From the NCBI GenBank assembly GCA_937923745.1, contig CALDUO010000049.1, forward strand, positions 1 to 47,933: a stretch of 47,933 bases of DNA. The letters are read 5' to 3'. How positions within the stretch are numbered: the first letter of the stretch is position 1; the number at the start of each line of letters is the position of its first letter. Below the pieces are notes generated by a model. It was not told the DNA's origin and ran no database searches. It saw nothing but the letters and a program-made list of their open reading frames with translations. Source of the stretch: an uncultured Granulosicoccaceae bacterium (lineage in GTDB: Bacteria > Pseudomonadota > Gammaproteobacteria > Granulosicoccales > Granulosicoccaceae). Positions 41,984-47,933 of this stretch are shown piece after piece. The position numbers and the translations under genes are program-made.

Positions 41984-42679
41984 ATGAGAATATTACTAGT
42001 TGAAGACGACAAAGAAGCGGCGACGTACCTTGTCAAAGGACTCACCGAAAGCGGACACACTGTCGAGCATGCAGCAGATGGCGACACCGGTTTGCAGCTT
42101 GCAATGGAAAACGCCTACGACGCAATGATTGTCGATCGCATGTTGCCACGCCGGGACGGCTTGTCACTCATTGAAGAGATTCGTAAAAGCGGCAACAACA
42201 CACCGGTACTTATTTTGTCCGCACTCGATAACGTCGACGAACGCATCACAGGCCTCAAAGCCGGTGGCGACGATTATCTGACCAAACCCTATTCGTTGAG
42301 TGAACTCACCGCACGACTTTTTGCACTAACACGGCGCGCTCAATCAGGCACGTCAGAGACCGTGTTGCGTGTCGGCGATCTCTCACTTGATCTAATCAAG
42401 CATAAAGTCACACGTGCCGGTGAAAATATAAACCTACAACCGCGCGAGTTCAGGTTGCTTGAATACCTCATGCAACATACCGGTCAGGTTGTCACGCGCA
42501 GCATGCTGCTCGAAAATGTATGGGACTATCATTTCGATCCACAAACCAATGTTATTGATGTGCAGATCAGCAGACTGCGTAGCAAAATAGACAAAGACTT
42601 CGACACACCGCTGTTACACACAGTACGCGGAGCAGGCTACAAACTGCAGGAAGAAAGTCGCGGCATCAGCATGTCTTAA
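41984..42679 (+). CDS. OmpR-family response regulator
   Basis: 231 aa. Receiver domain with the acidic pair VEDD, phospho-acceptor Asp51 (MIVDRMLPRRDG) and switch Lys (YLTKPYSL); C-terminal winged-helix DNA-binding domain (LQPREFRLLEYLMQHTGQVVTR split as LQPREFRLLEYL and VVTRSMLLENVW, then VIDVQISRLRSKI). Probably activated by the histidine kinase encoded 150 bp downstream. A possible -10 (ATAATAT near 41968) lies very close to the start. Divergent from the DegP-like gene, which may be a target (inference). Confidence 0.92.
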   Translation: MRILLVEDDKEAATYLVKGLTESGHTVEHAADGDTGLQLAMENAYDAMIVDRMLPRRDGLSLIEEIRKSGNNTPVLILSALDNVDERITGLKAGGDDYLTKPYSLSELTARLFALTRRAQSGTSETVLRVGDLSLDLIKHKVTRAGENINLQPREFRLLEYLMQHTGQVVTRSMLLENVWDYHFDPQTNVIDVQISRLRSKIDKDFDTPLLHTVRGAGYKLQEESRGISMS

Positions 42680-42690
42680 CTTGGTGCTGT

Positions 42691-42729
42691 AATTTGGGGT
42701 TATAATTTGTTGTCGCAATTTGTTGTCGT
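42691..42729. repeat. 13-bp tandem repeat, three units
   Basis: AATTTGGGGTTAT, AATTTGTTGTCGC, AATTTGTTGTCGT, between the response regulator and kinase genes, in non-coding DNA. Confidence 0.8.
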
Positions 42730-42789
42730 GGTTAGGCTACCAACATGAACATCACTAACTGCTGATCACTAAACTGCTTTTTTGATATA

Positions 42790-42810
42790 CCCGCCAGCCA
42801 CTCTGGCGGG
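42790..42810. repeat. GC-rich hairpin before the histidine kinase gene
   Basis: CCCGCCAG-CCACT-CTGGCGGG, perfect 8-bp stem with a 5-nt loop, 21 nt before the kinase ATG. No T tract on the plus strand; may act as a partial attenuator or mRNA processing/stability element inside the two-component operon. Confidence 0.6.
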
Positions 42811-42831
42811 TTAACACACGTCACTGGTTCA

Positions 42832-44412
42832 ATGGCCTTCAATGAATCAACAACACCCTCCACTGATCTTGCGCATGTATCCAAAGTGACAGACACGGTC
42901 TCTTCAGTGACTGCGGGCTCCGCATCGAACGCCGCCGTCCCAAAAACACAGTCAGATACCCAAGACCCAACCATTGAAAACACACCCCGCTGGAAATCAT
43001 TTATTCCCAGTGAACGACTGTTTCGAACCTCAGCTTTCAGGCTCGCGCTACTCTACGCCACACTTTTCAGTGCACTTTCTGCGGCCACGCTTGGGTTTAT
43101 CTACTGGTCAACCCGCGATCAAATTGAATCGCAAGTAGACGCCCGCCTACGGTTAGAAACAGATTACCTGATCAACCTCTACAAGTCGGGCGCACTACCT
43201 GAACTACTCGATGCGATACAGCGCCGAAACCAAATTGATACTTACGGCCGGTTTTATTACCTGGCCAATAACGAAGGAAGCCCGGCTAACGACACCGAAG
43301 AAGATCTTCCGATGCGGCTCAAGTCAGTTCGCGCACACAGCACCCGAAACATGGGTGATGTTGCCGACCTTGCGCCCGGAAGCCCACGGGCGTTCAACCC
43401 GGTGCGCGTCGCAGAAACACAATTGTCCAATGGGCTGAAGCTCACAATCGGACACGAGATCAGTGATGAAAAGGCATTACTTGATCACACCTTTGCGCTC
43501 GTGGTGGGCGCAACCGCGCTGACCCTACTGTTCTCGTTGATTGGTGGCGTCTGGATCGGCACCAGTGTACTCAGGCGTATCGATTCGGTCAGCCGCACCG
43601 CGTCTGAAATCATGAGCGGCGACCTGTCGCAACGTCTGTCAGTGACAGAACGTGATGATGAATTTGACGAGATATCGTCCAAACTCAATCAAATGCTCAA
43701 TCGCATAGAAGACCTCATGAGTGGCATGCAACAGGTCACCAACAATGTCGCACACGATCTCAGAAGCCCGCTAACACGCCTGAAAAACAGACTCGAAGTC
43801 ACGTTGCTTGAAGAGCGCGACACAGAAAGTTATCGCGCTGTTATGGAAGAAGCCATAGGTGATGCAGACAGTCTGATTCATACCTTTAATGCCATGCTCA
43901 GTATTGCCCGCCTCGAAGCCGGCATCGACTCAACACAATGGACCGACACACCCATGGGTGATCTCGCAGATGAGTTGGCGGAACTATACACCGCTGTGGC
44001 TGAAGACGACGGGCTGACCTTTAAGGCCCACATCGTGAATAACCCGGTCTACTACTGCAACCGCCACCTGATTGCACAGGCCATCACCAATCTGCTCGAC
44101 AATGCCATAAAATACACACCTGTGCCTGGCACCGTGACGCTCTCTGTGGTCGGCGACGACGAGAAGTTTGTGATTTCGGTCTGTGACACGGGGCCAGGCA
44201 TTGCAGTACAACACAGAGAACGCGTGCTGGAGCGTTTTGTTCGTCTGGAAAACGAACGTAACTCACCGGGCAACGGACTCGGACTGAGCCTGGTACAGGC
44301 GGTTATTCGTCTGCACGGGGCAGTACTGACCCTCGAAGACAATCGTCCAGGTTTAAAAGCCAATGTCACGTTTCACAAAAGCAAACGGCGACACGACGAA
44401 CACCTCGCCTAG
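42832..44412 (+). CDS. Sensor histidine kinase with long N-terminal extension
   Basis: 526 aa. About 68 polar, Ser/Thr-rich residues precede TM1 (69-91); a ~125-residue periplasmic sensor region follows, then TM2 (~220-245), HAMP, a DHp domain with His308 (NNVAHDLRSPLTRLKNRLE) and a GHKL ATPase (N-box NLLDNAIKYTP, GPGIAV, GNGLGLSL). It autophosphorylates and signals to the OmpR-type regulator encoded upstream. The N-terminal extension is unusual; no better-supported internal start is evident. The signal is unknown. Converges with the PNPOx-like gene. Confidence 0.9.
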   Translation: MAFNESTTPSTDLAHVSKVTDTVSSVTAGSASNAAVPKTQSDTQDPTIENTPRWKSFIPSERLFRTSAFRLALLYATLFSALSAATLGFIYWSTRDQIESQVDARLRLETDYLINLYKSGALPELLDAIQRRNQIDTYGRFYYLANNEGSPANDTEEDLPMRLKSVRAHSTRNMGDVADLAPGSPRAFNPVRVAETQLSNGLKLTIGHEISDEKALLDHTFALVVGATALTLLFSLIGGVWIGTSVLRRIDSVSRTASEIMSGDLSQRLSVTERDDEFDEISSKLNQMLNRIEDLMSGMQQVTNNVAHDLRSPLTRLKNRLEVTLLEERDTESYRAVMEEAIGDADSLIHTFNAMLSIARLEAGIDSTQWTDTPMGDLADELAELYTAVAEDDGLTFKAHIVNNPVYYCNRHLIAQAITNLLDNAIKYTPVPGTVTLSVVGDDEKFVISVCDTGPGIAVQHRERVLERFVRLENERNSPGNGLGLSLVQAVIRLHGAVLTLEDNRPGLKANVTFHKSKRRHDEHLA

Positions 44413-44447
44413 GACCGACACCTGCCAAAACCTGCTGCCAAGCGCCG

Positions 44448-44996
44448 TTAGCCGTTGTTAACAATACCAGTGTCGAAGCCGTCAAGACTGACCGCGTTAC
44501 GGTCTTTTTGATACTGCTCCACTCCGTCGCGGCCTTTTTTCTCCGCCCATTGACGCAACACAGGTCGCTCGCCCTTGAGCTCGTAAAACGGCACTGCAAA
44601 ACCACACGATGTCTGTACTGACTCAATAGACAGCTCGAAGACCTGCCGTGCTCCCGTGTATGACGGAAACAGGGCGGTCAGCTGTTCCCAACGCTCGTCA
44701 TAAGCATGGGTAACGCTCGCCTTGCCGTACAGCCTTAAGATAAGCGGCTGCGCATCGAAGGAACAAAACATCACTGTCATGCGCGGCAGCAGTTTAATGT
44801 GTGCCGCTGACTCGTTACCGCTACCGGTTAGGTTTAACCAACACACGGACGAATGATTTTGTACCCGAAGGCTATCCATGCCCTTTGGCGAGATATTAAC
44901 CAAACCTTCCGGTGCTGCAGTACCCACAAAATACAGATGTTGTTTTTCAATAAATGACACATGCTCGTCATTGAGTTTTTCAAACAAGGTACCCAT
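44448..44996 (-). CDS. Pyridoxamine 5'-phosphate oxidase-like protein
   Basis: 182 aa from ATG 44996 (GTG at 45008 also possible). FMN-binding split-barrel family: the N-terminal EKQHLYFVGTAAPEGLVNIS and the strand PKGMDSLRV are typical of this branch of PNPOx-like proteins. The true PdxH substrate pocket is not recognisable, so the protein is better called family member than PdxH. It lies 36 nt downstream of a PLP-dependent enzyme gene on the same strand. Confidence 0.8.
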   Translation of the reverse strand: MGTLFEKLNDEHVSFIEKQHLYFVGTAAPEGLVNISPKGMDSLRVQNHSSVCWLNLTGSGNESAAHIKLLPRMTVMFCSFDAQPLILRLYGKASVTHAYDERWEQLTALFPSYTGARQVFELSIESVQTSCGFAVPFYELKGERPVLRQWAEKKGRDGVEQYQKDRNAVSLDGFDTGIVNNG

Positions 44997-45032
44997 TACT
45001 GCCACCACTGTTGGTTAGAAAACTGATTGGTT

Positions 45033-46445
45033 TTAAATACTGTTGATTGCCTTTCGTGCTGCCACAAACGCCTCTACACTACGCACTATATCGGCTTCAG
45101 TGGTTTTCCACGAACATACGCTTATCCGTATCACGTTTTGCCCCTGCCACACCGAGCCACCGACCCAACACACACCCGATTGCTGCACCTGTTCAATGAG
45201 CTGTTGTGTCTCTTGCGTGTTGTTACCGACCACAACCACCTGGTTAAACACGACCTCATTCAGGACACTGAAACCTGCTTGTACCAGTAAGTCAGCCATC
45301 TGTACGGCGCGCTGATGCAAACCCGTAATCAGTTCGTCGACACCTTGTCGCCCCAGATACTTCAAGGTCGCCCAAAGCTCGATACCACGTGCACGTTTTG
45401 ACATCTCGGGTGTATACAGCATACTGTCGCGCTGCTCTGAATACAAAATATAGGAACCGGTAGTCTGTAGTGAACCCACCAACGCATCACGATCGGCGCA
45501 GAGTGTGATGCCGCTGTCATACGGTGTGTTCAGTGTTTTATGCGCATCGACCGACCATGAGTCGGCCAGTGACATACCGCGTGTCAGATACGACAAGCTG
45601 CTGCTGGCCGCCGCCCAAAGCCCAAACGCGCCATCTACATGTACCCACGCACCGGAGGCTTTTGCTGCACGGCACACGGGTTCGAATGCATCGAACGCCC
45701 CTGAGTTGACGTTCCCCGCTTGCAAAACAACCAGGCAATGTTCATCCAGTGGCGGTAGTGCATCCTCGCGGATTCTGCCTTGATCATCGCACGGTACATA
45801 TTCAATACAGTTGAGCCCAAGCCCCAGAAAAGTCACAGCTTTTTTTACCGTGGCATGGCACTGCTCGCCGGTGATTACCCTGAGTGGCGGTGCGCCATTG
45901 AGTCCCTGTTGATTCACGTCCCATCCGGCGTTGTGCAGCAAACGATACCGACCCGCGGCAAGACCACAACAGATAGACATGGATGTGCCACTGACAAACC
46001 CTGCCACCACCGTCGACGGTAACCCAAGGAGTTCGGTTAGCCACGACTCACAGACAGATTCGAGTTTCGCCGTCACCGGTGACATTACATACAACGCGCT
46101 GTTCTGATCCCAAATATCAGACAACCAGCGCACTGCCAGTGCCGCCGGGACCACACCGCCGTTAACGAACCCAAAATATCGCCCGCCAGTTTGCGCCACA
46201 GTGGCAGGACCGCCCAGCGTGTTCAGTTGATCAACAATGTCCACCGCAGAACCCATATGCTCCGGCATCGGCTCATCAAACAATGCCAGTGCAGCGAGTG
46301 CTTCTTCAGTGGGCGCGACGGCACGCGCGTCTATCGTCTGCGCATAACGATAGGCATGCTCTTTCGCACGCTCAAATGCATCGAGCGACTCAAAGTCATC
46401 ACGCATGGTCTGTCGTATGGTATCGCTCACACTGGTTTTACTCAC
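45033..46445 (-). CDS. PLP-dependent group II decarboxylase family protein
   Basis: 470 aa, the length of group II (aromatic/glutamate/diaminobutyrate-type) decarboxylases. Seen: GRYFGFVNGGVVPAAL, FVSGTSMSICCGLAAGRYRLL (phosphate-binding side; read as FVSGTSMSICCGLAAGR), the Asp of VHVDGAFGLWAA and the cofactor Lys in SVDAHKTLNTPYDSG. The substrate amino acid cannot be assigned. Aspartate/tyrosine/aromatic-type decarboxylase and related lyase activities are possible. Probably co-transcribed with the PNPOx-like gene. Confidence 0.85.
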   Translation of the reverse strand: MSKTSVSDTIRQTMRDDFESLDAFERAKEHAYRYAQTIDARAVAPTEEALAALALFDEPMPEHMGSAVDIVDQLNTLGGPATVAQTGGRYFGFVNGGVVPAALAVRWLSDIWDQNSALYVMSPVTAKLESVCESWLTELLGLPSTVVAGFVSGTSMSICCGLAAGRYRLLHNAGWDVNQQGLNGAPPLRVITGEQCHATVKKAVTFLGLGLNCIEYVPCDDQGRIREDALPPLDEHCLVVLQAGNVNSGAFDAFEPVCRAAKASGAWVHVDGAFGLWAAASSSLSYLTRGMSLADSWSVDAHKTLNTPYDSGITLCADRDALVGSLQTTGSYILYSEQRDSMLYTPEMSKRARGIELWATLKYLGRQGVDELITGLHQRAVQMADLLVQAGFSVLNEVVFNQVVVVGNNTQETQQLIEQVQQSGVCWVGGSVWQGQNVIRISVCSWKTTEADIVRSVEAFVAARKAINSI

Positions 46446-46469
46446 TTATCGGTAGATACTATCAAGTGT

Positions 46470-46934
46470 CTATTCCGGCGTATTCCCGGCACCTTGATCG
46501 GGTACTCGTTTTTTGGCTATGTCGTTTTGTGCGTCTGTCTGAGGTAGTGCCAGCTCTACCAACGTGTCATTTTGCCGCTGCAGACCGGCAAGCCATAGCA
46601 CCCGCGAACCAGCCACCCTTGGTGCCGCGTTAACCACAATAGATTGAGCTTGTGCGAGTGGCGGATCAGCCGATTGAATCGTCGTGTAATCAACAACACT
46701 GAGACGAACACCGCGAGAGCGCCCTTCCACAATCAGCCACAGATAATGCTGTCCCTCACCACCGGACTTTACTTCGGACAGCCCTTTGAAGTCGCCGTGC
46801 AGCTCAATCGCCTCAGACATCAGCAAGGCACCCTCGCGCTGCGACTGCTCACCGTTGTAATAAATGTATAGCCCACCCACCAGCATGAGCACGGGAAGTG
46901 CGGTCAGCACGGAATGTATGCGACTTTTCGCCAT
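46470..46934 (-). CDS. Small membrane-anchored protein of unknown function
   Basis: 154 aa from the ATG at 46934 (an earlier ATG at 46991 would add 19 Pro/Gln-rich residues). One N-terminal membrane helix (about residues 8-26, LTALPVLMLVGGLYIYY) is followed by a soluble domain of mixed strands (GDFKGLSEVKSGGEGQHYLW, RGVRLSVVDY) and a polar tail. The topology suggests an inner-membrane anchor with a periplasmic domain. I recognise no family. It lies 24 nt upstream of the decarboxylase start on the same strand and may be in its operon. Confidence 0.6.
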   Translation of the reverse strand: MAKSRIHSVLTALPVLMLVGGLYIYYNGEQSQREGALLMSEAIELHGDFKGLSEVKSGGEGQHYLWLIVEGRSRGVRLSVVDYTTIQSADPPLAQAQSIVVNAAPRVAGSRVLWLAGLQRQNDTLVELALPQTDAQNDIAKKRVPDQGAGNTPE

Positions 46935-47157
46935 GAAGGTTCTCGGGGTAAGAGGCTGTTGCAGCCGGGGCATGTTAACCGTGTTCGTCACCGGTGAAAA
47001 CCGTTGGTGTCACCTAACGGGGCACCGACAGCTATGCCAGATGACCGATAGGCAGTCAGTCTCTACAACCCACTGCATGGCTCGCAGAAAACAGGCGGAT
47101 CACCGAATTACTGGGTATACTCCGTGACATACTGTCAAATTAACTCCCGGGAACACC

Positions 47158-47933
47158 ATGGATTCTGATTTTAGTCAGCTCCTCGAACAAACAGGGCTCT
47201 CCAAGCAAGAGACCGCGATGCTATGTGGCGTTAGCGCTCGCACTATCCACCGCTGGGAAAAGGGCGAATGCCCGCCCCACCCGCTAGCCACCGAAAAACT
47301 GCAGCAGATCAGACAAGCCGGCGCACGTCAGCATGAGCTGCCGCTGCCAGAGTTTCGGTTTATCGACTTATTCGCCGGTATCGGTGGATTCAGAAAGGCC
47401 TTCGATGCCATTGGTGGGCAGTGTGTATTTACCAGTGAGTGGGACAAAAACTGCCGCAAAACCTATTTGGCCAATTTTGACTGCGACCATCCCATCGCCG
47501 GTGATATTCGCGACTATACCGCCAGTGACACAGCACTCGATACCATTCCAGAACACGATGTGCTGGTTGCAGGTTTTCCGTGCCAACCGTTTTCTATTGC
47601 CGGTGTCTCGAAAAAAAATGCCATGGGTCGATTACACGGGTTTAAATGCGACACCCAGGGTACGCTCTTTTTCGATATCGCCCGAATCATCGAACATCAT
47701 CGTCCCAAAGCGTTTTTGCTCGAAAACGTGAAAAACCTGATGAGCCATGACAAAGGCCAGACGTTCAGGGTTATCAAGCGCACACTCGAAGAAGAACTCG
47801 GTTATCACATCAGCTTTAGGGTTATTGATGGCAGTAGCTGGGTACCACAAAAACGCAAACGTATACTGATTGCCGGTTTTCGAGAAGACGTGGGCTTTAG
47901 TTTCGACGATCTGCCGGTTCCGCCTGTCGAGGC
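47158..47933 (+). CDS. DNA cytosine-5 methyltransferase with N-terminal HTH, 5' part
   Basis: The first ~258 codons; the gene runs off the right window edge. Start ATG 47158. Residues ~8-52 form a helix-turn-helix (LSKQETAMLCGVSARTIHRW) like XRE/phage-repressor domains. From residue 66 the C5-methylase motifs appear in order: I FIDLFAGIGGFRKAF, IV GFPCQPFSIAG with catalytic Cys142, VI FLLENVKNL, and VIII QKRKRILIAGF. It transfers a methyl group from SAM to cytosine. The arrangement resembles M.EcoRII/Dcm-type enzymes that carry an N-terminal regulatory HTH. Whether a restriction enzyme or Vsr gene follows cannot be seen. A -10-like TATACT is at 47116. Confidence 0.9.
   Translation, partial: MDSDFSQLLEQTGLSKQETAMLCGVSARTIHRWEKGECPPHPLATEKLQQIRQAGARQHELPLPEFRFIDLFAGIGGFRKAFDAIGGQCVFTSEWDKNCRKTYLANFDCDHPIAGDIRDYTASDTALDTIPEHDVLVAGFPCQPFSIAGVSKKNAMGRLHGFKCDTQGTLFFDIARIIEHHRPKAFLLENVKNLMSHDKGQTFRVIKRTLEEELGYHISFRVIDGSSWVPQKRKRILIAGFREDVGFSFDDLPVPPVE

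Overview
The window looks like a chromosomal segment of a gammaproteobacterium, probably marine. The clearest lineage markers are a YbiT-type ABC-F protein, a YaiL/DUF2058 protein and a YghZ-type aldo-keto reductase, all very close to their Enterobacteria/Vibrio relatives. Hints of a marine lifestyle are a NavAb-like sodium channel, three sulfotransferases and a polyamine-type uptake operon. The species cannot be named from the sequence alone. No rRNA, tRNA, CRISPR array, insertion sequence or prophage was seen.

Layout. 1-3.4 kb: the 3' end of an L-rhamnose isomerase gene with its terminator, a membrane NERD protein, and a YghZ-type reductase. 3.4-5.8 kb: DUF2058 and YbiT genes. 5.85-8.93 kb: a GT2 glycosyltransferase and two sulfotransferases. 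9.4-13.7 kb: a DUF1800/DUF1501 secreted pair; the DUF1800 protein carries a CBM60-like module. 13.85-29.7 kb: a large exopolysaccharide locus with its own partner-switching regulators. These are a REC-PP2C phosphatase, an RsbW-like kinase, and a STAS protein that starts the export operon. The leftward arm encodes flippase, GT2, sulfotransferase, a triple-module sugar transferase and a second multi-module protein built of degenerate enzyme domains. The rightward arm encodes STAS, an OmpA-Wza fusion, Wzz, a Wzy/ligase-like protein and a GT4. Gene content and order of the rightward arm recall the Vibrio fischeri syp locus (sypA-sypB-sypC-sypD), with the SypB and SypC functions fused. 29.8-31.2 kb: FucU/RbsD and ribokinase. 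31.2-33.1 kb: YtoQ, sodium channel, GNAT. 33.3-40.3 kb: a tightly packed seven-gene operon (EamA exporter, class III aminotransferase, Pot-type ABC transporter without a binding protein, PhyH dioxygenase, VC0807-like membrane protein) ending in a strong bidirectional terminator. 40.4-44.4 kb: a DegP/DegQ protease divergent from an OmpR/histidine-kinase pair. 44.4-47.9 kb: PNPOx-like protein, PLP-dependent decarboxylase, a small membrane protein, and the start of an HTH-containing cytosine-5 DNA methyltransferase cut by the window edge.

Two things stand out. First, short imperfect tandem direct repeats are scattered through the whole window. Units of 12 or 15 bp lie inside genes; units of 10, 13 and 17 bp (and once 12 bp) lie between genes. 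No two arrays share a unit, which suggests a genome-wide duplication habit filtered by reading frame. Second, the polysaccharide locus contains apparent pseudoenzymes: two sugar-transferase (PGT) modules have lost the Asp-Glu dyad and a nucleotidyltransferase module has lost its signature, alongside one canonical PGT. With three sulfotransferases nearby, the likely product is a sulfated, regulated exopolysaccharide.
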